This document shows, one piece after another, positions 17,204 through 26,895 of a stretch of DNA of 64,000 bases. The notes beneath the pieces were generated by a model. That model was not told the origin of the DNA. It was given only the letters and a program-made list of their open reading frames with translations, and searched no databases. The position numbers were made by a program, and so were the translations under genes. Each line of letters opens with the position of its first letter. Positions within the stretch are counted from its first letter, which is position 1. This DNA is from Tolypothrix sp. FACHB-123 (lineage in GTDB: Bacteria > Cyanobacteriota > Cyanobacteriia > Cyanobacteriales > Nostocaceae). The stretch spans positions 62,001-126,000 of the forward strand of contig NZ_JACJRE010000019.1 in NCBI RefSeq assembly GCF_014697075.1, read 5' to 3'.

Positions 17204-18661
17204 TTAAAGCATTTCCCACAACAAACGTCTCACATTGGCGATCGTCTGTTCTGGTGTTTGATTGGAACTGATTTCAATAGTTTGAGATTTGGGATACAAA
17301 GGCACAATTCGACTAGTATGTCTGCTGACAACATACTCGGTTGGTTCCTGTTTTTGCCGTTGTTGATTGCGCTCTATCGCCACTTCTACAGGTACGCTCA
17401 AGCGGACGATGATATCTGCGGGGGGTATTTGGTTGTAAAGGCGATGTTCTAAATTAGCTAAGTATTGCAAAAACCGATTTTTTCCCCCATTATCTGGAGG
17501 AACTGTTAATCTAGGGCTATCCATTGCACCTACAGTTGGAGATGGATAGCGATCGCAAATTACTAGTTGACCATTAGCAGCTTGACGCCGGATTTTAATT
17601 GCTAATTTCCATCTGTCCCAAGCTACTAAAACAGAACGTACTGCATATAGTAAGGATACAGTTTTTCCTGGATTAGTTGTATCTGTGACTACAGTACTCA
17701 TTCTATCTTGAGTAGCTACCCCTCTCAATAAAGGTACTGTTAAATTAGGTAAAAAAGTCAACAATGTTGATGGTGGTTTACCCAAATGTACTGAACTAAT
17801 ATGAAATACTTTCCCTAACCAGATCTGCGTATCTTTAACTAATGTTGATTTACCAGTTGCTTCCGCACCGACAAAAGCAATTACTGCACCACCAGATGTC
17901 AGTTGTTTAGATTTTCCCGAACCGTATAAACGCCACCATACCCGTTGAATAAACAGCTTTCCTCTTAATAACCATTCGGCGATAGGCGGTAATCTATTAA
18001 AAAGTTTTAACTTTTGTCGCAGTTTAATAGATAACCAAAAGAATTTCAAAAATGGCGCTTCTTGTCGCAGACAATCAAGACATTGATTAAATAGATTAAT
18101 GTCTACAGATGGTAAATATTCTTGCAGGAGTAATGGATATTGTTTTTGCGCCTCTTCATCAAATAAATAATCCAGTTCTTGTTTTAAATTTTCTCCACTC
18201 CGCTTTAACAACAGATATTCTAAAATTGCCGCGTGCTTCACCATCATCCGCAGCACAAACACGATTAATTCTCCGCCTTTTGCTGGTATGGGCACGCCTG
18301 CTACATTTGTAGTGTTATGTAGCAGTACGTTTTCTAGGGGTAGACAGTAGTTTTTTAATAAACTTTCCCCTGTAACCACACGATAATAAACGTGCAGGTG
18401 TACCAATTGTCCTGTGGGAATATCCAGTCCATAAAAATGCTGAATTGCTGGGTAATTGACAGGTAGGATTTCTCTTGCTCTTTTAAAATTTAAAGTTGCT
18501 AAAACACTTTCAAATTTTTGCGAGTCTTTGCGGTCTACTAAAATATCTAGATCGCCAATCCCTGATAACGCATCTGCTAGGAACAAATTACTTTTCCAAT
18601 GGCAGTAAGCAATTCCCTGATACTCTAATTTGCTAATTAAATCTTTTACAATGCTTAACAT
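17204..18661 (-). CDS. Nucleotidyltransferase-like / thymidylate-kinase-like fusion protein, copy 2
   Basis: 485 residues, the same length and plan as the protein at 9091-10548. The N-terminal part has 'YCHWKSNLFLADALSGIGDLDILVDRKD' with D37-x-D39. The C-terminal P-loop part has Walker A GAEATGKST (265-273), 'VHLGKPPS' shared with copy 1, 'VICDRYPSP' and a basic LID-like stretch 'ERNQQRQKQEPTEY'. It ends 46 bp before the NRPS start, so it is probably the first gene of the NRPS operon. The overall similarity of the copies is clear but moderate, so this is an old duplication rather than a recent one. Function unknown; it may adenylylate or phosphorylate an amino acid, sugar or lipid carrier used with the NRPS (inference). 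Confidence 0.7.
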   Translation of the reverse strand: MLSIVKDLISKLEYQGIAYCHWKSNLFLADALSGIGDLDILVDRKDSQKFESVLATLNFKRAREILPVNYPAIQHFYGLDIPTGQLVHLHVYYRVVTGESLLKNYCLPLENVLLHNTTNVAGVPIPAKGGELIVFVLRMMVKHAAILEYLLLKRSGENLKQELDYLFDEEAQKQYPLLLQEYLPSVDINLFNQCLDCLRQEAPFLKFFWLSIKLRQKLKLFNRLPPIAEWLLRGKLFIQRVWWRLYGSGKSKQLTSGGAVIAFVGAEATGKSTLVKDTQIWLGKVFHISSVHLGKPPSTLLTFLPNLTVPLLRGVATQDRMSTVVTDTTNPGKTVSLLYAVRSVLVAWDRWKLAIKIRRQAANGQLVICDRYPSPTVGAMDSPRLTVPPDNGGKNRFLQYLANLEHRLYNQIPPADIIVRLSVPVEVAIERNQQRQKQEPTEYVVSRHTSRIVPLYPKSQTIEISSNQTPEQTIANVRRLLWEML

Positions 18662-19001
18662 GAAAATTGTTTGTCTTATATATTCAATATTTTCTTACAC
18701 ATATAAACTGATAAACCAGATTTTTACCAAAGTTTATATTTGTGAGATTCGCTATTTTGTTAGAGAAATAAAAATAGCTGTAAACAGCAGAAGTAAAAAA
18801 TCAAAATATGCGCGCTCGCTTGCTGCTTAAATTTTCCTGATTGCTCAGGACTACCGATTAGCTGATAACTATTGCCTCCTCCCCAAACGTTTAGTTACTT
18901 GAACAATCCAAAAGAGTAAGTCTTTCTCAGCGCAAGCAGTTACTTTAATTGAATTGCTTTTCACTTTTCACTTCTGCTAGACATTTTCCCCTCAACGAAA
19001 T
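18662..19001. other. Intergenic region upstream of the NRPS operon
   Basis: 340 bp, AT-rich, with no gene I can support. It must hold the promoter for the NTase-kinase/NRPS transcript if that is not read through from the exoprotein gene upstream. No clear hairpin or repeat was found. Confidence 0.6.
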
Positions 19002-21314
19002 CTAGGCAGTAAATTCTACGTGCAACACAGGAGAACCAACACCGAGTGGCGTGCGATCGAAAGATTGAGCGACTCGCGATCCAGTTCCACTAATAATAGT
19101 TGCTAGAGAATTACCACTACTCCAACCCGAACGATTAACAATTTCTTGAATCACATCCTTGAGATTTGGAGTACGTTGTTCAACACCTGCTAAATTTACA
19201 GTATTCCAAATAGGTACATCTTTCCAAAGAACACTAGCATCTGTTCTTACTCTGGAAGAAATATTCCTTGAGATAGTTGTAAATGTGGCAGCATTATCAA
19301 CATCTTCTCCATGAATTGTCAGGTTGGTTGCTACTGAATTAGCTTCATCAACTTTGAACTGAATATAAGCATTAGTAATGATAGCTTTTTGCGGAATATT
19401 CACGCCAACAAAACGTAAACCTACAAGTTGGTCATTACCACCATCATTAATTAACTCTAGATCGGAACTGTCCAAGTTCATTTTTCCAGAGATTCTTTGT
19501 TCGGCATCATCGCTACTAGATGAAACCTTGACTTCAATCACCTTGGTAGATGTTGGCAATTTATAACCAAAATCCCAATCGAGCTTGTTTTCTCCTGCTG
19601 CCAGGGTAAATGTTGAGGTATTATCCTTAATAGTATCTGGGTCACCAGTTTGCGTAGTACCACTAGGTAACTTACTGCTATCTACTTGCACAGTATAAGT
19701 TCCTGCCTGGAGATTATTAAACAAGTAGTTACCATTACTACCAGTTACCTTAGTGGCAAGAATCTTATTATCTGAATCCAGCAGTTTGACGCTAACGCCT
19801 GCAATCCCGCTTTCACCAGCATCTTCTATGCCATCGCTATTCGCGTCATTCCAAATGCGATCGCCAATTGAGCCTAAAGGCGGAAGTTGATAACCAAAGT
19901 CCTGATTGAGGTTGTTCTCTGTTTCAGCCAAGATAACTTTTGCCGTATTATCGTTACCACCATCAGGATCGCCAGCTTGCGTAGCCCCGCTAGGTAGCGT
20001 ATTCTTATCTACCTCCACATAATAAGTATCTGTCGGGAGATTATTAAATAAGTAGTTGCCATTACTACCCGTTACCTGAGTGGTTATGATATTCTTAGAA
20101 GAGTTAAGTAGTTTTACGGTAACGCCCGCAATGCCACTTTCTCCAGAATCTTGTACGCCATCGCCATCGATATCATGCCAAATGCGATCGCCTATTGAAC
20201 CTAGGGGTTGGGTAGTAAAACTACTTTCCCAAGCTCCCAAATCTGGGGCATTACCTTTATATGCACTACTAGGGAGATTAAGTACATCTTTCCCCCGCCA
20301 TTGGAACGCAGCAATTCCCGCATCAATCGCCGGACTATCTGTTTGTAATTGCAAGTTTGCATCTAACAGGGGATTGGCAAATAACGTTGTATTGGCATTG
20401 ACATTACTATCGAGAATGTCAGTCCCATTTTGCCAAAACAAGTTATATGCAGCAGTGGAACCACCATTCACACCCTTCATGGCAATCTTAGTATGACCGG
20501 CAAATATATTATTCAGGGCTACTAAATTATCTCCCCCGGTTAGCCCATAGTTATTGCCATAAAATGTGTTATTCAAAACATCTATGGATTCAGGAATACT
20601 AGCCGCTCGATAGTCTTCAGTGGTTTCTTCATTATCCATCAACCCCAAACCAGCTTGATTATTTTTTTCAATCCGGTTTCCTTCGATGCGAATGTAGCGA
20701 TTAGATAAACCAGCAGAATCTATGAGCTGAATTCCATCATTATTATTGCCAGAAATGAGATTATTGCGAATGATAATGTCTAAGGTGTTACCAGTGTAAG
20801 GTTGCAGTCGGATTTCCAATCCATCACCATCGTTATTGCGGATAGTATTATCTTCCACAATCACGGACGCATCCTTGTTTAAATCAACACCATCATCAGT
20901 ATTATTTTCTAGGGTATTTTTGCGAATTACACCACTAGTTTTCCCTTTAAAATCGATGGCATCAACTGTATTAGTGATGCGGTTATTAATAATTTCTACA
21001 CCAGTACTATTATTGATTTGGATACCATCATTGCCATTTTGAATGGTAAAACCAATTATTTTTGTCCCAACAGCGCCAGTAACAGTAATTAGATCTAAAG
21101 CATCTCGACCATTGGTACCTCCATCCAGAACTGTGCCGATGATATCGCCTGGATCAGCAGTGTTATAAAATTCCGAAGCTAAGGTAATTCTCTTCCCAGT
21201 TATCGTCAGTGCTTCTTTATATATACCTTGAGAAACAATAACGATGTCACCATCTACCGCAGCATTGATAGCTTGTTGAATGGAGGAACCAGGGGAAACT
21301 CGAATTGTAGCCAT
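19002..21314 (-). CDS. Parallel beta-helix exoprotein with SdrD-B-like domains
   Basis: 770 residues. About 1-365 is a right-handed parallel beta-helix with repeated 'N-x-I-x-N-N-x-x-D/G-G-I' turns (for example 'NGNDGIQINNSTGVEIINNR'), starting 'MATIRVSPGSSIQQAINAA', as in NosD/pectate-lyase-like proteins. Two SdrD-B/prealbumin-like domains follow at about 371-475 and 480-585 (each 'LGSIGDRIWxDxDGDGxQDxGESGIAGVxVKLL'-like, with a calcium-type DxDxDG loop). A C-terminal module (about 590-770) opens with 'SSSSDDAEQ' and ends 'VLHVEFTA'. The same module occurs twice in the next protein. There is no N-terminal signal peptide, so export, if any, would be by a C-terminal-signal or non-classical route. 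Probably an adhesin or surface polysaccharide-associated protein; no catalytic residues were recognised. Confidence 0.8.
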   Translation of the reverse strand: MATIRVSPGSSIQQAINAAVDGDIVIVSQGIYKEALTITGKRITLASEFYNTADPGDIIGTVLDGGTNGRDALDLITVTGAVGTKIIGFTIQNGNDGIQINNSTGVEIINNRITNTVDAIDFKGKTSGVIRKNTLENNTDDGVDLNKDASVIVEDNTIRNNDGDGLEIRLQPYTGNTLDIIIRNNLISGNNNDGIQLIDSAGLSNRYIRIEGNRIEKNNQAGLGLMDNEETTEDYRAASIPESIDVLNNTFYGNNYGLTGGDNLVALNNIFAGHTKIAMKGVNGGSTAAYNLFWQNGTDILDSNVNANTTLFANPLLDANLQLQTDSPAIDAGIAAFQWRGKDVLNLPSSAYKGNAPDLGAWESSFTTQPLGSIGDRIWHDIDGDGVQDSGESGIAGVTVKLLNSSKNIITTQVTGSNGNYLFNNLPTDTYYVEVDKNTLPSGATQAGDPDGGNDNTAKVILAETENNLNQDFGYQLPPLGSIGDRIWNDANSDGIEDAGESGIAGVSVKLLDSDNKILATKVTGSNGNYLFNNLQAGTYTVQVDSSKLPSGTTQTGDPDTIKDNTSTFTLAAGENKLDWDFGYKLPTSTKVIEVKVSSSSDDAEQRISGKMNLDSSDLELINDGGNDQLVGLRFVGVNIPQKAIITNAYIQFKVDEANSVATNLTIHGEDVDNAATFTTISRNISSRVRTDASVLWKDVPIWNTVNLAGVEQRTPNLKDVIQEIVNRSGWSSGNSLATIISGTGSRVAQSFDRTPLGVGSPVLHVEFTA

Positions 21315-21659
21315 AGTAAATCCTCTTCATCATTACTGATGTCATGTTGAGGGCTTTTTTTAACCCTAATTTTCTGTGATTTGTCTTCATGAAATTGATA
21401 AATTTGGAAGAAAAACAGGACTTACACATTGATAATAACTGCCAAATATAAGCGATAGAAAAACACATTTTTTGTATGGGTTTAGCACTGCTAAACCCTG
21501 AATAGTGCGGATCTATTTATTGTCAAAGTGTTGATTAATCAAAGCCTGAAACTCCCAATTTTGGTAAATTCATAAAACGCTCGATGAGTAAAGTACGTCA
21601 GTTTCAAAAAATAAGTCATTAGTGGCAAAATTTAGCGTAAAAGTCAGATTTAAAACTTA
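21315..21659. other. Intergenic region between two exoprotein genes, with one hairpin
   Basis: 345 bp without a supported gene. GGGTTTAGC/GCTAAACCC (21478-21498, 9-bp perfect arms, 3-nt loop) lies about 160 bp beyond the stop of the upstream exoprotein gene. It has no T-tract on the minus strand. It may shape the mRNA or sit near the promoter of the beta-helix gene. Confidence 0.55.
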
Positions 21660-24590
21660 TTACACAGTAAATTCCACATGGAGTAAAGGCGCACCGAGTC
21701 GGTCACCATCAAAGGATTCCGCCACCCGTTCCCCAGTACCGCTAATAATTGTTGCCAAGGCATTACCGCTACTCCAACCAGGACGATTGACAATTTCTTG
21801 AATCACCGCAGCCAGATTCGGAGTACGTTGATCGACACCTGCGGCACCCATAGTATTCCAGGTAGGTACAGAATTCCAGACAGCATTAGCATCTGTGAGG
21901 AGTCGGGAAGAAATATCACCCCTGGTGGTGGTAAATGTGGCAGCATTATCCGCATCTTGCCCACGAATTGTCAGATTAGTTGCGACTGAAGTCAGTTCAT
22001 CAACCTTAAATTGAATATAAGCATTAGTAATGTTGGCTCCTTGAGGAATATTTACGCCGACAAAACGCAAACCTACAAGTTGATCTCTGCTACCATCACG
22101 AATTAGTTCTAAATCCGTACTAGTCAAACTCATGCTTCCAGAAAGACTTTGTTCCGCATCATCGCTACTATTTGCGACTCTCACCTGGATAACCGTTGGG
22201 GCTGTTGAGAATTGATAACCAAAGTCCTGGGTGAGGTTGTTTTGCCCTGCTGTTAAGGTAACTTGGGATTTGTTATCTTTAATACTATCAGGATCGCCAG
22301 TTTGTCTAACTCCCGTAGGTAAGGTATTAGTATCTACCTCAACTGTGTAAGTACCCGCTTGAAGATTACTAAATGTGTATGTACCATTAGCACCTGTTGT
22401 CTGGGTGCCAAGAACATTACTACCAGAGAGCAGCTTGACAGTAACACCCGTCAGCCCGCTTTCACCAGTATCTTGGACGCCATTGCCGTTAGCGTCATTC
22501 CAAATGCGATCGCCTATTGAACCACCTGCGGAAAGTTGATAACCAAAGTCCTGGTTGAGGTTGTTTTGCCCTGCTGCTAAAGTAACTTGGGAACTGTTAT
22601 CTTTATTAGTATCAGGATCGCCAGTTTGTGTATATCCACTAGGTTGAACTACTTCAACTTTATAAGTACCCGCTTGAAGATTACTAAATGTGTATGTACC
22701 ATTAGCACCTGTTACCTGTGTGCCAAGAACATTACTACCAGAGAGCAGCTTAACAGTAACACCCGTAAGTCCGCTTTCACCAGTATCTTGGATACCATTA
22801 CCATTAGCATCATTCCAAATGCGATCGCCAATTGAACCCAGAGGTGCTGTTGGTTCGATATATTCGATCCGCAATAGAGGCGCTCCCAGCGCATCGCCCT
22901 CGAATGCTTCCGCTACCCGTTTACCAGTACCCGTAATAATTGTGGCGATGGAATTACCACTTTGCCATCCCGGTCGATTGATAATCTCTTGCACGATCGC
23001 AGCAATATTACTCGTGCGTTGGTTAGTACCTGCTGCACCGACAACACTCCAGTCAGCCGGATTCCATGCTACAGATGCTGAGGTTCTACTACGGCTAGAA
23101 ATATTGTTGCTAACTGTGGTAAATGTGGTGGCATTATCAGTTGCTTCTCCCTGAATTAACAGGTTAGTTGCGTCTGTAGAAGTTTCATCAGCTTTAAATT
23201 GAATATAAGCATTGGTGATAATCACACCTTTGGGTACTATGATGTTGTTGAAGCGCAACCCAACGGTTTGATTACTACCATCATTGACCAATTCTAAATC
23301 GGAACTATCTATATCAACGCTCGTTCCTTTTTGTTCGGCATCATCACTACTAGCATTAATCCTAATTTCCCTGGTGATGACTTGTGGCCCAAAAGTAGCA
23401 CTGGCTTGATCATCTTCGTTGGGGTTGTTGTTGTTTGGTGTGGAGTCGGGGTCAGCTTTAGATGAGGCTATTACCTCTGCGGTGTTGGTAATGAGATTGC
23501 TTGGTGTGTTTTGTACTGTTGTTACCAAGCTGAGAGTAGCAGTACTATCACTGTTAAGCGCGTTTACAGTCCAAACACCTGTAGTGCTGTTGTAAGTACC
23601 TTGACTGGGGTTTCCTTGAAAGGTGAATCCCGCCGGTAAGTAGTTTTTAACTTGGATGCTGGTGGCGTTTTCTGGGCCTCTGTTTCTTAATGTTAGGGTG
23701 AAGGTGACTGTATCGCCGGCTTTGGGGGTGGGGTTACTAACTGTCTGTGTGAGTTCTAAATCTGCACCTGTGGGTGGAGGTGGTAGGGTAAACTCAAAGA
23801 TTTTACCATCATTTTCATTGGGGTTGCTGTCATTATCAACACCGCGATCGGCAACATATATACTTAAGCTATTGGGGTCATTGCTAGTAGGCGCAATTGT
23901 TAAACCGGCTGGTTTGAGTAGACCTGGTGCAGAAATAGTCAAATTGCGAATTAAATTTCCAGTTGTGCTAATTTCGGCGATGGTATTTATCGGTTCCCCA
24001 ATGATGTAGATGGAATTAGTTAGCGGATTATAATCGATACCCTCCGGATCGCGAATTCCTAAACTAGCCGTATCAAATTGGTTGATAACTTCTCCCGACA
24101 ATCTGTCTATCTGATATACTTCTGCGTTCACCCCATCAAGCACAAAAATCGTTCCGTTGGGGCCCCAAGCTACGCCTTCAGGGTCGCCACTACCAAAACC
24201 TCTCGTAGACAAGATTTCCCGGCTATCACCAGCATCGCCATAAATTCCATTTATGGGATCAATAATATAAATTTCCCGTTGATCGTCATCAGAAATCAGC
24301 ATCCGTCCGTTCAACGGATCGTTTGGATTATTAGGATTAAAGTATATATCTACACCAGTTGGCTCATCGGAGAAAGATGTTGTACTCCATCGGCGATCCC
24401 AAGCTGTTTGCGTACTATTGATACCCAGTTCAAAGACGTTAGATCCCTGAAAGATTGACATCTCTTCAACTTCGCCATCAACAATCACTAGCCGATTGGT
24501 ATATGGGTCGTAAGCGATACCTGATGGATCGGGACTAGCGGGCGAAAATCTTGATGTATCAATGGTGCGTCGTAATGTCAAATTAACCAT
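21660..24590 (-). CDS. Multidomain exoprotein: NHL-like propeller, DUF11, SdrD-B-like and SSDDAEQ modules
   Basis: 976 residues. About 1-270 resembles an NHL/SMP-30 beta-propeller ('DPSGIAYDPYTNRLVIVDG', 'DPEGVAWGPNGTIFVLDG', 'DPEGIDYNPLTNSIYIIG'). 275-400 is a DUF11-type repeat ('ADLELTQTVSNPTPKAGDTV'). 405-578 is a first SSDDAEQ module, 584-685 and 689-792 are two SdrD-B-like domains, and 798-976 is a second SSDDAEQ module ending 'LLHVEFTV'. The two SdrD-B copies are nearly identical to each other, which suggests recent internal duplication. No signal peptide or membrane anchor is visible. It is probably a large cell-surface or matrix protein; no enzyme motif was seen. The order of modules overlaps that of the downstream beta-helix protein, so the two genes share an origin. 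Confidence 0.8.
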   Translation of the reverse strand: MVNLTLRRTIDTSRFSPASPDPSGIAYDPYTNRLVIVDGEVEEMSIFQGSNVFELGINSTQTAWDRRWSTTSFSDEPTGVDIYFNPNNPNDPLNGRMLISDDDQREIYIIDPINGIYGDAGDSREILSTRGFGSGDPEGVAWGPNGTIFVLDGVNAEVYQIDRLSGEVINQFDTASLGIRDPEGIDYNPLTNSIYIIGEPINTIAEISTTGNLIRNLTISAPGLLKPAGLTIAPTSNDPNSLSIYVADRGVDNDSNPNENDGKIFEFTLPPPPTGADLELTQTVSNPTPKAGDTVTFTLTLRNRGPENATSIQVKNYLPAGFTFQGNPSQGTYNSTTGVWTVNALNSDSTATLSLVTTVQNTPSNLITNTAEVIASSKADPDSTPNNNNPNEDDQASATFGPQVITREIRINASSDDAEQKGTSVDIDSSDLELVNDGSNQTVGLRFNNIIVPKGVIITNAYIQFKADETSTDATNLLIQGEATDNATTFTTVSNNISSRSRTSASVAWNPADWSVVGAAGTNQRTSNIAAIVQEIINRPGWQSGNSIATIITGTGKRVAEAFEGDALGAPLLRIEYIEPTAPLGSIGDRIWNDANGNGIQDTGESGLTGVTVKLLSGSNVLGTQVTGANGTYTFSNLQAGTYKVEVVQPSGYTQTGDPDTNKDNSSQVTLAAGQNNLNQDFGYQLSAGGSIGDRIWNDANGNGVQDTGESGLTGVTVKLLSGSNVLGTQTTGANGTYTFSNLQAGTYTVEVDTNTLPTGVRQTGDPDSIKDNKSQVTLTAGQNNLTQDFGYQFSTAPTVIQVRVANSSDDAEQSLSGSMSLTSTDLELIRDGSRDQLVGLRFVGVNIPQGANITNAYIQFKVDELTSVATNLTIRGQDADNAATFTTTRGDISSRLLTDANAVWNSVPTWNTMGAAGVDQRTPNLAAVIQEIVNRPGWSSGNALATIISGTGERVAESFDGDRLGAPLLHVEFTV

Positions 24591-24921
24591 AATTTTTACT
24601 TAATATGTAACTTTGCGTTGAAAACTTTTAACTGTGCTGATCTGAGATATTTCTTAAATTGAAAATACGAACTTAAACTTCGTTATGTGAGGAGGCGATC
24701 GCACTTTGGTGACTAAATTGAGCATGAGGAATCAAGAATAAAGTACTGGTTATGAATTGGAAATTAAGAGCGCAAAATAAAGATAATTCGTAATTAATAA
24801 TTGGGAAGTTTTTTCTATGTAATTTGTTTGGGGAAAGTTGGGGATTCAGGAGTTGAGAAATTTACATCAGAAATTAACCGCCAATTAACAATTACGAATT
24901 ACCAATTACCAGACAGCGCTA
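24591..24921. other. Intergenic region with AATTACGAATT-type dispersed repeats
   Basis: 331 bp between two exoprotein genes. It holds one HIP1-like site (gcgatcgc at 24695-24702) and short AATTACGAATTACCAATTACC-like repeats at about 24780-24910. These are common between cyanobacterial genes. No gene or clear terminator was recognised. Confidence 0.55.
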
Positions 24922-26787
24922 CTAAAATATCTGGAAGCCATCAACGCCACTTTCCAAACCGGCGCTAGCAGCATCCCAAAAAGTAGTAACACTACCAATA
25001 GTGTTGTCACTATTGAGAGCGACTTTAAAGATAGAAGCACCAGTACCAGTGATACTGGTATCACCTATGCCAAGAACGGCATCTCTTCTGCTACTGAGTA
25101 AAATGTTGCCTGAGCTATGAATCCAGGCACTATCCACATCTTCATCGATGTTAGTATCCAGACCTATTTGCGCACCAACAAAATAGAGTTCCCAGGTTTG
25201 ACTACTGGAATTGAATCTCAGTAAGTCTTCATCTTTAGCAGTCACCCCACCTGCATTAAAGTTACCGTTGACGCTGATAACTAAATCGCCATTTGGTGCA
25301 AAGGTAATGGCATCAATGTTTTCTCTTTCGGTATCTTCCAATCCTACTGCGGAACCATCGAGGAATAATTCGTAGGCTCCAGTGCTGTAATCACCTGGTG
25401 TTGTTGGTTTAAAGCGGATAATGTCAGAACTATCCACAATTAAATCGCCTAATACAACACCACTCTTGTCAAGGCTAATTAAAATGCTGCCATCGTCTTC
25501 AACATAGAAAGCATCGACATCTACACCTCTAGCACCCAACCCAGCTTCGGAACCATCAAAGAATTTTGACCAGGTTCCTTCTTTGCTGTCATACACCAAA
25601 ATATCTTCATCTGAGTAATCGATACCACTGACAGTACCAGTTTCATTGGCGCTGACATAGTATTTGTCGCTAGCTTTCTCGAAGACGTAAGCTGCACCTG
25701 TGTTGGGTTGACTACCGTCATCTCCAAAGGCACCAATTACCAGTGCATTACCGCCATCAAGATCGACGGCATTACCAAAGAGATCGCCTTCATAAGCACT
25801 GGGGTTAATAAAAGTTTCTAACAACTTGCCTGTGGTGGCATCAAATCGGTAAGCTGCTCCACTGTTAGCTGCGCCTGTGTCGTCACCACTGGCACCAATC
25901 AATACTTGATTTTTGGAAATGGCGACAGAAACGCCAAACTTATCACCTGGCTCTGGAGTGGGGTTTGCTAAGGTTTTTAACAACTCCCCTGTGACAGCAT
26001 CGAACAGATAAGCTGCACCAGCATCAACGGCACCTACATCGTCAGCGCGAGCACCAACTACGATTTTGTCGCCATCAATATCTACGGCATTACCAAATAG
26101 ATCGGCATCACCCGGTTGAGGGTTGAGTATTGTATGTAAAAGTTTGCCAGTATCAGCATCATATACAAAGACACTTCCCGCATCAGCAATTTCACCAATA
26201 TCATCTAAGAAAGCACCAATGACAACTTTGTTACCCGATATCGCCACCGAGAAGCCAAATAAGTCTCCAGCATCAGCTTCAGGATGCTCAAAAGTGTGCA
26301 AAAGTTCTCCAGTTTTGGCGTCATACAAGTAAGCTCTGCCACTGTTTGAGGCCCCGCGATCGTCATAGGGCGTACCAATCAGCACTTTGTCTCCAGACAT
26401 TGCTACTGAGTAACCAAAGTAGTCTCCTCCTGAGCCATTGGGTTTGGAGAAAGTTTGTAAAAGTTTTCCTGATAGCTTGTCGTAGAGATAAACTTCCCCT
26501 TTATCGTTATGACGAGGGGCACTAATCAGTACAGTTGTCTCAGAGATGGCTATGGAATTACCAAACATATCACCACTCTTAGCAGAGGGGTTGAGATATT
26601 TCTGTACCGCTGTCCCTGTAAGGGTGTCAAAGAGATAGACTGTTGCTAGACCAGACTCACCTTCCTCACCACCAACTGAGGAAATCAGTGCTTGAGTCCC
26701 CAAAATAGCCACTGTATTGGCAAACAGTGTGCTATTAGGTAAGGGATTTTCTAAAGTTTGAGTCAGGGTGAATTGAGAAGTAGCCAT
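24922..26787 (-). CDS. FG-GAP beta-propeller exoprotein with C-terminal repeat module
   Basis: 621 residues. About 1-370 consists of roughly seven FG-GAP-type blades of about 48 residues, each with 'GDxFGxSVAISGxxVLIGAxxDDxGxxxSGxAYLYD'-like text and 'TGELLxTxxxP', like the integrin alpha propeller. From about 372 a second repeat type appears ('DEDILVYDSKEGTWSKFFDG', 'DIIRFKP...GAYELFLDG', 'DEDLLRFNSSSQTWELYFVG', then 'ASIFKVALNSD...FWDAASAGLESGVDGFQIF'). The last segment recurs in the two decayed genes just upstream. No signal peptide. Likely a surface or matrix protein binding sugar or calcium through the propeller loops; that is inferred from the fold. Confidence 0.82.
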   Translation of the reverse strand: MATSQFTLTQTLENPLPNSTLFANTVAILGTQALISSVGGEEGESGLATVYLFDTLTGTAVQKYLNPSAKSGDMFGNSIAISETTVLISAPRHNDKGEVYLYDKLSGKLLQTFSKPNGSGGDYFGYSVAMSGDKVLIGTPYDDRGASNSGRAYLYDAKTGELLHTFEHPEADAGDLFGFSVAISGNKVVIGAFLDDIGEIADAGSVFVYDADTGKLLHTILNPQPGDADLFGNAVDIDGDKIVVGARADDVGAVDAGAAYLFDAVTGELLKTLANPTPEPGDKFGVSVAISKNQVLIGASGDDTGAANSGAAYRFDATTGKLLETFINPSAYEGDLFGNAVDLDGGNALVIGAFGDDGSQPNTGAAYVFEKASDKYYVSANETGTVSGIDYSDEDILVYDSKEGTWSKFFDGSEAGLGARGVDVDAFYVEDDGSILISLDKSGVVLGDLIVDSSDIIRFKPTTPGDYSTGAYELFLDGSAVGLEDTERENIDAITFAPNGDLVISVNGNFNAGGVTAKDEDLLRFNSSSQTWELYFVGAQIGLDTNIDEDVDSAWIHSSGNILLSSRRDAVLGIGDTSITGTGASIFKVALNSDNTIGSVTTFWDAASAGLESGVDGFQIF

Positions 26788-26895
26788 AATGATGCTTTTT
26801 ATCTCTGGGTTATCGAAAAAATGGCGATCGCCATCAATACGTCAGTAAAAATCTTGGTTGCAAAGTAGTCAGGGAAAACTAATTAGCTAGAAAAA

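Noticed and set aside
22587..23154. Plus-strand ORFs opposite the exoprotein genes
   Set aside because: They are antisense shadows of the SdrD-B and SSDDAEQ coding regions, whose reading on the minus strand is clear.
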